From an uncultured Lachnospiraceae bacterium (GTDB taxonomy: Bacteria; Bacillota; Clostridia; Lachnospirales; Lachnospiraceae): a stretch of 64,000 nt of DNA. Under the pieces are notes generated by a model. It saw nothing but the letters and a program-made list of their open reading frames with translations, did no database searches and had not been told where the DNA came from. The stretch is taken from assembly GCA_949948735.1 (NCBI GenBank), contig CATLGV010000004.1, positions 1 through 64,000 on the forward strand, read 5' to 3'. Made by a program: the position numbers and the translations under genes. The first letter of the stretch is position 1. Each line of letters begins with the position of its first letter. Positions 44,016 through 52,808 of this stretch are shown piece after piece.

Positions 44016-44456
44016 ATGATGATTGCAGTGACCTATGAAAACGGAGAGGTGTTTCAGCACTTCGGACACAGCCAGTATTTCAAAATCTACGAAGCGGAGG
44101 CCGGTGAGATACAGAAGGCGGAGGTTATCGACACAAACGGACAGGGACACGGGGCGCTGGCAGGACTGCTGCGGGATCATGCGGTGGACGCGCTGATTTG
44201 CGGCGGCATCGGCGGCGGCGCGAGGAATGCGATTGCCGGGATGGGAATCGAACTGTATCCGGGCGTATCCGGTAATGCGGATGACGCTGTGCGGGCGCTG
44301 TTGGCGGGAAGACTGTCCTATGATCCGGACACGGTGTGTTCGCATCATGGGGAGGCCCGCGACGACGGGGAGCATGGACAGCATTGCGAAGAACACGGGC
44401 ATGCATGCGGCAGCGGGGAGCACGGCTGTGAAGGACATTCCTGCGGGAACCAATAG
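44016..44456 (+). CDS. NifX/NifB-type cofactor-binding protein with His/Cys-rich tail
   Basis: Residues 1-105 match the dinitrogenase iron-molybdenum cofactor family: MMIAVTYENGEVFQHFGHSQ, then VDALICGGIGGGARNAIAGM. The last 40 residues are packed with His and Cys (CSHHGEARDDGEHGQHCEEH and on), suggesting metal binding. Such proteins in non-nitrogen-fixing Clostridia are thought to bind iron-sulphur or molybdenum-type cofactors, with no proven role. The ATG follows GGGAGAGGGGG. An MBL-fold enzyme follows 11 bases later, a frequent pairing. Confidence 0.85.
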   Translation: MMIAVTYENGEVFQHFGHSQYFKIYEAEAGEIQKAEVIDTNGQGHGALAGLLRDHAVDALICGGIGGGARNAIAGMGIELYPGVSGNADDAVRALLAGRLSYDPDTVCSHHGEARDDGEHGQHCEEHGHACGSGEHGCEGHSCGNQ

Positions 44457-44467
44457 CGGGGGACAGT

Positions 44468-45295
44468 ATGAGAATCGTTGTTTTAATGGAGGATACCTGC
44501 GGGAATCCGCAGTGCGCGTACGAACACGGACTGAGTGTTTATGTAGAAACGGAAAACCATCGGATTCTTGTGGATACCGGTGCAAGCGAAAAGACGCTGG
44601 AAAATGCCCGGCGTCTGAATGTGGACTTGTCGCGGGTGGATACGGTCATTTTGAGCCACGGGCATTACGATCATTCCGGCGGGATCCTTCCCTTTTGCGC
44701 AATCAACAGGCATGCGTGCATTTATCTGCAAAGGACGGCTCTTGGGGAATATTATCACGGAGAACGCTACATAGGCATTGCCAGGGAGATCGCGCAGCTG
44801 CCCAATATCAGAATATTGGACGGCGATGCCGCAATAGACGGAGAGCTTTCCGTTTTTTCGGGAATCACAGGACGGCGGTTCTGGCCGCAGAGTAATATCG
44901 GGCTGTCGGTATACGCTGCAGGGCGTCAGCAGCAGGACGCCTTTGAACATGAGCAGTGCCTGGTGATACGCGGCGAAAAAACGCTGCTTCTCTCCGGATG
45001 CGCTCATAACGGCATCCTGAATATTCTGGATAAATACCGGACGCTGTATAACGGCCTTCCGGATATTGTCATCAGCGGCTTTCACATGATGAAGAAAACA
45101 GATTATACGTGCCGGGAGGCCGAAATAATCCGCCGGACAGCCGGGGAGCTGGAGCGCATGGATACTGTTTTCTACACCGGACACTGCACCGGACAGAAGG
45201 CCATCGATATCATGCGGGAGATTATGGGGGATAAGCTGGTGCAAATCCACTGCGGGATGGAGATATGCGGGGGCTTGCGCGCGGAATCCCGGTAA
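44468..45295 (+). CDS. MBL-fold metallohydrolase
   Basis: The 275-residue protein has the metal site HGHYDH at residues 64-69 (LSHGHYDHSGG), LSGCAHNGILN near 175, and a late GHCTGQKA. It belongs to the group annotated as 7,8-dihydropterin-6-yl-methyl-4-(beta-D-ribofuranosyl)aminobenzene 5'-phosphate synthase, but the true substrate in Clostridia is unknown. It is coupled with the NifX-like gene, 11 bases apart. Confidence 0.86.
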   Translation: MRIVVLMEDTCGNPQCAYEHGLSVYVETENHRILVDTGASEKTLENARRLNVDLSRVDTVILSHGHYDHSGGILPFCAINRHACIYLQRTALGEYYHGERYIGIAREIAQLPNIRILDGDAAIDGELSVFSGITGRRFWPQSNIGLSVYAAGRQQQDAFEHEQCLVIRGEKTLLLSGCAHNGILNILDKYRTLYNGLPDIVISGFHMMKKTDYTCREAEIIRRTAGELERMDTVFYTGHCTGQKAIDIMREIMGDKLVQIHCGMEICGGLRAESR

Positions 45296-45393
45296 AACAT
45301 CCCTCTTGATAAATCGCCCCAAATTTCATATAATCTCTAATAACAGAATGCGTTTCCCGCTGAGGGAATGCGGGAATCAGAACGGAGGAAGTA

Positions 45394-46326
45394 ATGGCTG
45401 GAAATAATATAAGGGGGCTGCTGGCGCTTGCGGGCTGCACCCTGCTGCTGTTTACGGGCTGCGGGGCGGCGGACACTGCGCAGACAGAGACGAAGGATAC
45501 AGATACCGGTTATATTACGGCTGCGCAGGCGAAGGCGGCCGCTCTTGAAAACGCGGGCGTTTCGGAGGAGCATGTCAAATTTGTGCGGGTGCAGCTGAAT
45601 ACCGGTGAGGACGCTTCCAGATATGAGATGGAGTTTGTGAGCGCAGACGCGGAGTACAGTTACATTGTTAATGCGGTGACGGGAGAGCTGATTTCCATGA
45701 GCAGCGAGAATGCCGCATACAATCTTGCGGCGATACCGACAGAGGTCACGCAGGCTGCTGACGCACAGGAAAACGCGCTGCAAAGCGGCAGCGCGCAGGA
45801 AGCGGAGGCGCCTGACGGCAGTGCGGGCGCACAGTCCGGCGCGGAGTCTGCACCGGGCGGGCAGTATGTCGGCGTAGAGGCGGCAAAGCAGGCTGCTTTG
45901 GACCACGCGGGCATGAAGGAAGGCGCGGTGCGCTTTACACATGCGCATTTGGAGTTTGACGACGGCGGCTGGGTATATGATGTGGCGTTTCATAAGAGCG
46001 ATACGGAGTATGAATACAGCATAGACGCGTTGACCGGCGCGGTATTGTCCTATGACCACGATGCGGAATATTTTCAGGCCGGCGCTGACGGCAACCGCAG
46101 GAGTAATGCGCCCAGGGAAGCGATTACATCGGAGGAGGCTGCCCGGATTGCTTTGGAGCATGCGGGCATTGACCCGGCGGATGCGCAGCAGCTGGAAGCG
46201 GGCTTTGATTATGACGACGGCCGCGCTGAATATGAAATCGAGTGGCGGGTCGGGGAGGCGGAATACGCCTGTGATGTGGACGCCCACACCGGCGCGGTGC
46301 TGAGCTTTGAAAAAGAGTTTGACTGA
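45394..46326 (+). CDS. PepSY-domain lipoprotein
   Basis: The 310-residue exported lipoprotein has the lipobox LFTGC with Cys23. Three PepSY-type repeats follow, each ending in a D/N-A-x-T-G-x-x-x-S pattern: SYIVNAVTGELISMSSE, YSIDALTGAVLSYDHD and CDVDAHTGAVLSFEKE. An Ala/Gly/Ser-rich linker at about 120-150 joins the first two. PepSY domains are thought to inhibit peptidases or sense the envelope. GGAGGAAGTA precedes the ATG. It is followed by lrgAB. Confidence 0.88.
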   Translation: MAGNNIRGLLALAGCTLLLFTGCGAADTAQTETKDTDTGYITAAQAKAAALENAGVSEEHVKFVRVQLNTGEDASRYEMEFVSADAEYSYIVNAVTGELISMSSENAAYNLAAIPTEVTQAADAQENALQSGSAQEAEAPDGSAGAQSGAESAPGGQYVGVEAAKQAALDHAGMKEGAVRFTHAHLEFDDGGWVYDVAFHKSDTEYEYSIDALTGAVLSYDHDAEYFQAGADGNRRSNAPREAITSEEAARIALEHAGIDPADAQQLEAGFDYDDGRAEYEIEWRVGEAEYACDVDAHTGAVLSFEKEFD

Positions 46327-46352
46327 AGCGGAAGGGCATTATAGGAGTCCAT

Positions 46353-46724
46353 ATGAAATATTTAAAGCAGTTTGGTATTATTATTTTGATTTCGTTTATC
46401 GGCGAGCTGCTGCACAGCCTGATCCCGCTGCCGGTTCCGGCGAGCATATACGGGCTTGTGCTTATGCTGCTGGCCCTGATGTCCGGGCGGCTTGGGCTGG
46501 ATGACGTTAAGGAGACGGCGGCGTTTCTGATAGAGATTATGCCGGTTATGTTTATTCCGGCGGCGGTGGGGCTTATGGATTCGTGGGATACGATTCGGCC
46601 GCAGCTGATACCGTATGCTGTGATAACCGTGGTTTCCCTGGTTGTGGTTATGGCAGCAGCCGGACGCGTGACACAGGCGGTGCTGCGCAGGCAGCGCCGG
46701 GGGAAAGGAAGGTGCGGCAGATGA
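46353..46724 (+). CDS. lrgA: CidA/LrgA family holin-like protein
   Basis: The 123-residue membrane protein has four hydrophobic helices; the first is FGIIILISFIGELLHSLI, followed by PLPVPASIYGLVLMLLALMS. PxPxSIxG and the C-terminal EIMPVMFIPAAVGLMD are typical of LrgA/CidA. With LrgB it is proposed to control murein hydrolases or to transport pyruvate-like metabolites. Its stop overlaps the lrgB start (ATGA), so the two genes are translationally coupled. Confidence 0.88.
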   Translation: MKYLKQFGIIILISFIGELLHSLIPLPVPASIYGLVLMLLALMSGRLGLDDVKETAAFLIEIMPVMFIPAAVGLMDSWDTIRPQLIPYAVITVVSLVVVMAAAGRVTQAVLRRQRRGKGRCGR

Positions 46725-47413
46725 CAGCGATGATAGCCGATTCCGCCTATTTTGGCGTTGCGATCAGCCTGCTGTCTTATGGCATCGGATGGCTGCTCCA
46801 TAAAAAGACAGGCGTGGCGGCGTTTAATCCGCTGTTGATTTCAATCGCTCTGACGATACCGGCGTTGCTGGCACTGCGGATTGATTATGAGATTTATTAT
46901 TCGGGCGCGCAGTATCTGGGATGGCTGCTGACGCCCGCGACCGTCTGTCTGGCCGTTCCGCTGTATGAGAAGCTGTCGCTTTTGAAATCCGACTGGCGGG
47001 CGATAACCGCGGGAATTGTATCCGGCGTGCTTTCGAGCCTGCTGTGTGTGCTTTTGCTGGCGGCGGTATTTGGTATCGGGCATACGGCGTATGTAACATT
47101 CCTGCCGAAATCCGTCACGACGGCAATCGGTATCGGCGTCTCACAGGAGCTGGGCGGCCTTGTAAACCTGACTGCAGCGGTCATTATTATCACGGGCGTT
47201 CTCGGAAATGTGTTCGCACCGCTTATATGCAGGGTTTTTCGCATTACGGAGCCGGTCGCGAGGGGGATTGCGATAGGGACGGCGTCACATGCGGTAGGGA
47301 CCGCCAAGGCAATGGAGATGGGAGAGACCGAAGGCGCCATGAGCAGCCTCTCCATTGCGGTTTCGGGGCTGCTGACGGTAATCGGAGCGTCTGTCTTTGC
47401 GCAGTTTTATTAG
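46721..47413 (+). CDS. lrgB: LrgB family protein
   Basis: The 230-residue partner of LrgA has about six to seven hydrophobic helices and the family segments [36 protein letters not shown] and [20 protein letters not shown]. The ATG at 46721 overlaps the lrgA stop. AAAGGAAGG precedes it. It is followed 23 bases later by the DUF1961 gene, but the function changes there. Confidence 0.9.
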   Translation: MTAMIADSAYFGVAISLLSYGIGWLLHKKTGVAAFNPLLISIALTIPALLALRIDYEIYYSGAQYLGWLLTPATVCLAVPLYEKLSLLKSDWRAITAGIVSGVLSSLLCVLLLAAVFGIGHTAYVTFLPKSVTTAIGIGVSQELGGLVNLTAAVIIITGVLGNVFAPLICRVFRITEPVARGIAIGTASHAVGTAKAMEMGETEGAMSSLSIAVSGLLTVIGASVFAQFY

Positions 47414-47436
47414 TAGAAAGAAAGGAGTGGCGCGGG

Positions 47437-48114
47437 ATGCAGTCAAAGGATACGATGCGTCTGTTGTATGAGAATCCGCTGTCATGCGAAGCGGATATCC
47501 GGGATTTTGTGCTGGAGGGAGAGGCAAGGATTTCGTTTCCGGATGGGCGGATGCGCATGCAGAACGCAATGGATGCGTCGGCGGGACAGAAGGCGAATTA
47601 TGTGCTCTGGTGTCCGGTGGAATTTCCTGCGGACATTTATATAGAGTGGGAATTTATGCCGATAGAAGAGCCGGGGCTCTGCATTCTTTTCTTTGCGGCG
47701 AGGGGAAGAAACGGGGAGGATTTGTTTTCGGAGCATCTGCAGAAGCGGACCGGAGAGTACCCGCTGTACCACCACGGGGATATCGATGCGTTTCATGTGT
47801 CGTATTACAGGAGGAAGGAGCCGGACGAGCGGGCCTTTCATACCTGTAATCTGCGCAAAAGCTACGGCTTTCATCTGGTGGCGCAGGGCGGAGATCCGAT
47901 TCCCGACGCGGATGAAGCGGCGTCCCCTTATACCATGGGACTGCTCAAGAAGGGCGGCGAGGTTGTATTTTACATAAACGGTCTGGAAATATTCCGGTTT
48001 TGCGATAACGGGCAGGATTACGGCCCTTTGCTTGGCGGAGGGAAAATCGGGTTCCGGCAGCTGGCGCCGCTGACGGCGGAGTATGGCGGATTAAAGGTTT
48101 ATGCCGTCCGATGA
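47437..48114 (+). CDS. DUF1961 family protein (YesU-like)
   Basis: A 225-residue cytosolic protein of the concanavalin-like DUF1961 family: MRLLYENPLSCEADIRDFVL, then LWCPVEFPADIYIEWEFMPI and YHHGDIDAFHVSYYRR, with GLEIFRFCDNG near the end. In Bacillus subtilis the DUF1961 protein YesU lies in the rhamnogalacturonan operon. The context here (YetA-like and PL11 proteins, Lpl-type transporter) repeats that. Probably a carbohydrate-active or binding protein. AAAGGAGTGGCGCGGG precedes the ATG. The end overlaps the next gene by 14 bases. Confidence 0.85.
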   Translation: MQSKDTMRLLYENPLSCEADIRDFVLEGEARISFPDGRMRMQNAMDASAGQKANYVLWCPVEFPADIYIEWEFMPIEEPGLCILFFAARGRNGEDLFSEHLQKRTGEYPLYHHGDIDAFHVSYYRRKEPDERAFHTCNLRKSYGFHLVAQGGDPIPDADEAASPYTMGLLKKGGEVVFYINGLEIFRFCDNGQDYGPLLGGGKIGFRQLAPLTAEYGGLKVYAVR

Positions 48115-50536
48115 GGCAATAGGGACAGAAAGGAAATTCAGTGCAGGCGTGAGGGAAGAGGAAAAGAAACTGAAAAAGCAAAAACAAAAGCAAAAGAAAA
48201 AGCAAAAGAAAAAGCTTAAGCTTTTGCTTAAGAGAAAGCGCAGTACATATAAAAGGACGATATACAAATGGATATTGCTGCTGGTGACAACGCTCGTGCT
48301 GGCCTTTGGGCTGTACAGCCTGTTTAATTATCGTGCGGAATGTCTGGAGAATGCGCAGGGTGAGGCCGAAAACACGGTGAGCCGGATTGTATCGCAGGTG
48401 GACGAGCGGCTGGAAAACCTGATGCAGTATTATGTTTCCATTGTATCGGATTCTTCTATCCAATGGATGCTTGACAATACCGTTCAGTATTCGGATTACA
48501 GCAAGTACAAATCTGCCTATGACGATATGAGCTCCAAGGGTATTTTCCGTGATTATGTGTCGGGGTTTGCGCTGGTCAATTTCCGGACGGGATGGGTGTT
48601 GAGCAATAAGGGGCTTTTTAAGGTAGATGACGCGGCCAATTACGGCGGAGTACTGGAGCTGTATGAGGAGAGCGCTTTTCATAAGAATTATTGGAATTAT
48701 GAGGAGAGCATTGTGATGGAAGGGGTGCAGACGGTATATGACAGGGATTACCGCGTGACGATGGACATTAACGGGCTGAGCTATGTAATGCGGCTTCCGG
48801 CGACCTCGTACAATACTTATGCGCTTCTGATGGCGAACGTGAATATGACTACCTGGCAGAATTGGGTGCGTGAGTGGCTGAGCGTTTATGAAGAGGTGGT
48901 GGTGCTGGATGAGACCGGCAGCCTGATATATGCCACGGATGAGGGGCTGGCCGGGCAGTGCAAGGCAGCTTACGCGGCTTCGGAGATACCATATTCGGGA
49001 GAGCTCGGACAGCAGAAGGCGGATGGTCATACCTATATGGCTTCCGTCCGGATATCGGATGTACTGGGCTGGCATTATTATGTTTTCCATGACGTGCGGG
49101 ATTTTCAGACCGGCCAGGGGGTTCTTTTCGGACTGAGCATGTGCATGCTGCTCTTTGCGGTTCTGGGCTTTTTGACTGTCAGTTATTTTATATACCGGCC
49201 GATTGGGGAGCTTGTCAAAAATATTTCCGGCGCGGATGAGAGCCGGCCGATTGACAGCTACGGTGGTAATGAGCTGGATTATCTCGAGGGAAGCCTGCGC
49301 AATATGAAGGAGGATAAGCTGGCATTGGAAGGGCTGCTCGGCCAGCAGCAGGAGAAGCTGTCGGAGCTTTTTGTGCTGCGTCTGATGCGGGGCGAGGTTG
49401 ACAATGAGGAGTGGGAGGACTATCTGAAAGGCTTAAAGCTCCGGCCGTGGAAGTACTTTGCTACGGTAGTTGCCATTCTCAGCATCCCCTCGGAGGAGGC
49501 GGGGGATATGATTAATGAGGACGCCATTTGCCTTGAGCTGCTACAAAAGATGCCCGCGGGGCTCAAATCCATGGCGTGGATGCCGCCGGTATACAATGCG
49601 GGGACAATATTTGCCATCCTGGCCGAGGAGGATGAGAATGCGCTTTTTGGGACGATAAAGGCGTTTTACCAGGGCATGCAGGCATGCGCCCGTGCGGTGG
49701 GCGGATTTCATGTAATGATGGGTGTCAGCGCCAACCACACCCGATACAATCACATCCGGGCGGCGTACCATGAAAGCGTCAATGCGCTGACGTTTAAGAC
49801 GACGCTGCACGGATACGGCAGCGGAGAACAGGAGGAGCTGGAGGACTGTCATTTTTATCTGGCAAGCACCACTTCCAAGGGACGCGGGTACAATCACAGC
49901 TATGAGGAAGATATCAAGGCGGCCGTCAAGGCAGTGGATAAGCAGAAATGTTATCAGGTAACGGATGATTTTTATGTTTATCTGTGCGGATTAAAAGGGC
50001 ATGAGAGCGAGATGAGCGTCTATCTGCTGCGGTTTGTCAATTATATCCTGCTCACTGCGGTTGATATCGGGATTGATTTCCACAAGATATATCCGGACGG
50101 CGTGCGCAAGCTCTATATGGAGCTGCTGGAGGTGCTTGAGCCTGAGCGTGAGCGCAGATACATCAAATGGAAGTTTATTGACCCGATTATAAAGGAGCGG
50201 CTTGAATATCTGGAGAATCACTCCGACACAATGCTTGTCGAGATTGAGCGCATGATTGCGGAGCGCAATGGAAACCTTTCCCTTTCGGAGTGTGCGGAAG
50301 CCCTGGGGGTTCATCCTACCTATATATGGAAGGTGCTTAAGATGGAGCGGGGCAAATCCTTCAGCGACTATGTGGAGGAGTACAAGCTTCTGGAGGCGAA
50401 GCGGCTGCTGATGGAAACGGGCATGACTGTGGCGGAGATTGCAGAAAAACTCAACTACACCAACGCACAGAACTTTATTCGCTTTTTCAGTAAGAGTACG
50501 GGAGTTACTCCGGGAAAGTTCCGGAAACTCTGCTAA
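48101..50536 (+). CDS. Membrane-anchored AraC-type sensor regulator (YesS-like)
   Basis: The 811-residue protein joins an extracellular sensor to a DNA-binding domain. TM1 lies at about residues 54-74 and TM2 at about 345-366, giving an outside domain of about 270 residues. The final 90 residues are an AraC double helix-turn-helix (LSECAEALGVHPTYIWKVLK and MTVAEIAEKLNYTNAQNFIR). Such proteins control adjacent Lpl/Yes-type ABC genes. Before TM1 is a stretch of lysine and glutamine (about residues 22-48) encoded by repetitive AAGCAAAAG units. The start is uncertain: ATG 48101 overlaps the DUF1961 stop, and GTG 48149 is an alternative. Confidence 0.85.
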   Translation: MPSDEAIGTERKFSAGVREEEKKLKKQKQKQKKKQKKKLKLLLKRKRSTYKRTIYKWILLLVTTLVLAFGLYSLFNYRAECLENAQGEAENTVSRIVSQVDERLENLMQYYVSIVSDSSIQWMLDNTVQYSDYSKYKSAYDDMSSKGIFRDYVSGFALVNFRTGWVLSNKGLFKVDDAANYGGVLELYEESAFHKNYWNYEESIVMEGVQTVYDRDYRVTMDINGLSYVMRLPATSYNTYALLMANVNMTTWQNWVREWLSVYEEVVVLDETGSLIYATDEGLAGQCKAAYAASEIPYSGELGQQKADGHTYMASVRISDVLGWHYYVFHDVRDFQTGQGVLFGLSMCMLLFAVLGFLTVSYFIYRPIGELVKNISGADESRPIDSYGGNELDYLEGSLRNMKEDKLALEGLLGQQQEKLSELFVLRLMRGEVDNEEWEDYLKGLKLRPWKYFATVVAILSIPSEEAGDMINEDAICLELLQKMPAGLKSMAWMPPVYNAGTIFAILAEEDENALFGTIKAFYQGMQACARAVGGFHVMMGVSANHTRYNHIRAAYHESVNALTFKTTLHGYGSGEQEELEDCHFYLASTTSKGRGYNHSYEEDIKAAVKAVDKQKCYQVTDDFYVYLCGLKGHESEMSVYLLRFVNYILLTAVDIGIDFHKIYPDGVRKLYMELLEVLEPERERRYIKWKFIDPIIKERLEYLENHSDTMLVEIERMIAERNGNLSLSECAEALGVHPTYIWKVLKMERGKSFSDYVEEYKLLEAKRLLMETGMTVAEIAEKLNYTNAQNFIRFFSKSTGVTPGKFRKLC

Positions 50537-50542
50537 TTTTCG

Positions 50543-50595
50543 AAAATAATCATCTTATTACGTCAGAGGAGAAACGAAATAAGATGATTATTTTT
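50543..50595 (+). terminator. Terminator after the AraC sensor gene
   Basis: AAAATAATCATCTTATT pairs perfectly with AATAAGATGATTATTTT over 17 base pairs, with an 18-base loop and more T following. Confidence 0.85.
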
Positions 50596-50848
50596 ATTTG
50601 TCCTTGTATAAAAACGGGAAATGTTTTTGTGCATTGTGCATAAAAAGAGGGCCGGAGGCTTACAAAAATGAAATGATTATAGACGTTATCACGACTCATG
50701 GGGTAAAATTGCACTATGGAATAATAAAAGAAGACGAAATGGAATGCAAATTGTACAATAAGATTCTATGATATGCGATTTGATCTCCCGCGGTCTTCTT
50801 GAGAAAAAAATTGCAGTTCATTCCTGCAATAAAGAAAGGTGGTCTTTT
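50596..50848 (+). promoter_or_regulatory. Upstream region of the Lpl-type transporter operon
   Basis: This AT-rich gap should carry the promoter for the transporter genes, but I see no clear -35/-10 pair. A symmetric element, TTTTTGTGCA-TTG-TGCATAAAAA, stands at 50624-50646 and may be an operator. A small hairpin, TTGCAG facing CTGCAA, is at about 50813-50830, just before the ribosome binding site AAAGAAAGGTGG. Confidence 0.45.
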
Positions 50849-51820
50849 ATGGCTGGCAGAAAGAAAAAGAGTAATGTGATTACTTTGTCGGATGGCAGCA
50901 CAATTACATTAAAACGAATGAGCAATCTGCAGTATTTTAAACAGCACATATGGCTGTACGCGCTGCTGCTGCCGGGACTTTTGTACTTTATCTTATTTAA
51001 GTATGTCCCGATGGGCGGCCTTGTCATCGCGTTTAAGGATTACAGCCCCTTCCTTGGAATTTGGGGCAGTAAATGGGTGGGCTTTGACCAGTTTGCCAAG
51101 TTCTTCAGCACGCCGGATTTCTGGCGTCTGCTGAGAAATACGCTGGGTATCAGCCTTTTGCAGCTGCTGTTGTATTTCCCGGCGCCTATTGTTTTGTCGC
51201 TGTTTTTAAATGAAGTACGGCACAGCGGCTACAAAAGAACGGTGCAGACGCTTGTCTATGTACCGCACTTTGTTTCATGGGTTATCGTGGCCAGCCTGAC
51301 TTATCAGCTGTTCAACGTATCCGACGGTATCATCAACCAGCTTCTGAATATTACCGGAATCGGTTCGGTGGACATTCTCTCTAAGAGCTCGACCTTCTGG
51401 GGACTGATTGTCGGGCAGGATATCTGGCGTGAGACCGGCTACGGCACGATTATTTTCCTTGCGGCGCTGGCTGGCGTAGATCAGGAAATGTACGAGGCGG
51501 CGCGGGTAGACGGCGCAGGGCGCTGGCGTCTGATGTGGCACATTACGCTGCCGGCCATTCGGGGAACCATTATTATGATGTTGATTCTGAGAGTCGGCGG
51601 TCTGTTGAACACAGGCTATGAGCAGATATTCCTTATGAGAAACGATTTGAATATCGAGATGGCGGACGTGTTTGACACCTATATTTACACCAGAGGTATT
51701 AAGCAGGGGCAGTATTCCTTCTCCGCGGCGGCCGGTATGTTTAAGTCCGTGGTAGGTATGATTCTGGTGCTTGGTTCGAATAAGGTCGCGAAGCTATTCG
51801 GCGAGAGCGGTATTTATTAA
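50849..51820 (+). CDS. Carbohydrate ABC transporter permease (LplB-like)
   Basis: The 323-residue membrane protein has six helices, starting with LYALLLPGLLYFILFKYVPM near residue 36. The permease EAA loop YEAARVDGAGRWRLMWHITL is near residue 214. GYSQIF-type segment TGYEQIFLM is close to that of LplB/YtcP family permeases, which carry oligosaccharides released from pectin. ATG 50849 is preferred because an AAAGAAAGGTGG stands before it. The second permease follows 13 bases later. Confidence 0.9.
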   Translation: MAGRKKKSNVITLSDGSTITLKRMSNLQYFKQHIWLYALLLPGLLYFILFKYVPMGGLVIAFKDYSPFLGIWGSKWVGFDQFAKFFSTPDFWRLLRNTLGISLLQLLLYFPAPIVLSLFLNEVRHSGYKRTVQTLVYVPHFVSWVIVASLTYQLFNVSDGIINQLLNITGIGSVDILSKSSTFWGLIVGQDIWRETGYGTIIFLAALAGVDQEMYEAARVDGAGRWRLMWHITLPAIRGTIIMMLILRVGGLLNTGYEQIFLMRNDLNIEMADVFDTYIYTRGIKQGQYSFSAAAGMFKSVVGMILVLGSNKVAKLFGESGIY

Positions 51821-51833
51821 GGAGGTGAGGGTA

Positions 51834-52739
51834 TTGGCAGCAAAATCAAAGTCAGGCAAAAAGGTTCAAAGAAGCCTTGGAGACAAAATTGTAGACGTTA
51901 TTATATATACAGTACTGGGCTTGATCGCACTTTCGACCGTCCTTCCCTTCCTGTATGTGGTGGCGGGTTCATTTGCCACGGATAAGGAGCTTACCGAAAA
52001 GGCTTTCTTTATCATACCGGAGGTCTGGTCGCTGAACGCGTATAAGTACGCGATCAATACGGCGAATATTCTGAACGGACTGAAAAATTCCGTTATCCTT
52101 ACGGTGATGGGAACGTTTTTGTGTATGGTATTTTCCCTGTCGTTTGCGTATCCGTTGTCCAAGAAGCATTTCAGGGGGCGCAACGTTGTCCTGAATATGG
52201 TAATTGTCACGATGCTGTTTGGCGGCGGCATGATACCGTCCTACATCGTGTACACGGCTTACGGGCTGTATGATACATACTGGGCGCTTGTCCTGCCCGC
52301 TCTGATAAGCCCGTTTAATATGATTATTATCAAGAATTTCTTCCAGGAATTGCCGCAGGAGCTGGAGGACGCGGCATACATGGACGGCTGCACGGATCTG
52401 GGTACCTTTGTCAAGATCGTGCTGCCGCTGTCGAAGCCGGTTATCGCGTCCATATCCCTGTTCTACGGCGTGGGCTTCTGGAATGATTATTTCAGTTCCA
52501 TGATTTATTTAAAGACGCCGGATAAATATCCGATACAGATACAGCTTCGTTCTATTATCCTGCTGAGCTCCAAGGTATCCGAGGTGGCGATGGATTATTA
52601 TGACATGAACGGGGCGCCGCCCGATAAGGCGGTGAAGATGGCGTGTACGGTTATCGCGACCGTTCCCATCCTGTGCGTGTATCCCTTCGTACAGAAGTAC
52701 TTTACAAAGGGCGTTATGGTCGGCGCGGTGAAGGGCTGA
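51834..52739 (+). CDS. Carbohydrate ABC transporter permease (LplC-like)
   Basis: The 301-residue second permease starts with TTG 51834, eight bases after AAGGAGG. It has six helices (TVLGLIALSTVLPFLYVVAG first) and the EAA loop LEDAAYMDGCTDLGTFVKIV. The C-terminal segment PILCVYPFVQKYFTKGVMVG is typical of LplC/YesQ-like proteins. No ATPase gene is in the operon, so a shared MsmX-type ATPase elsewhere must drive the transporter, as is usual for this class. Confidence 0.9.
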   Translation: MAAKSKSGKKVQRSLGDKIVDVIIYTVLGLIALSTVLPFLYVVAGSFATDKELTEKAFFIIPEVWSLNAYKYAINTANILNGLKNSVILTVMGTFLCMVFSLSFAYPLSKKHFRGRNVVLNMVIVTMLFGGGMIPSYIVYTAYGLYDTYWALVLPALISPFNMIIIKNFFQELPQELEDAAYMDGCTDLGTFVKIVLPLSKPVIASISLFYGVGFWNDYFSSMIYLKTPDKYPIQIQLRSIILLSSKVSEVAMDYYDMNGAPPDKAVKMACTVIATVPILCVYPFVQKYFTKGVMVGAVKG

Positions 52740-52756
52740 CAACAATCAATTGCGAT

Positions 52757-52782
52757 AGTATTTATTTAATATAAATAATGCT
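52757..52782 (+). promoter_or_regulatory. AT-rich hairpin ahead of the solute-binding protein gene
   Basis: AGTATTTAT faces ATAAATAATGCT in the short gap between the permease and binding protein genes, followed by CTATAAAAT and AAGGAGG. It may stabilise or separate the mRNA of the highly expressed lipoprotein, or mark an internal promoter. Confidence 0.4.
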
Positions 52783-52808
52783 ATAAAATTTTAAGGAGGT
52801 TCATTAAT

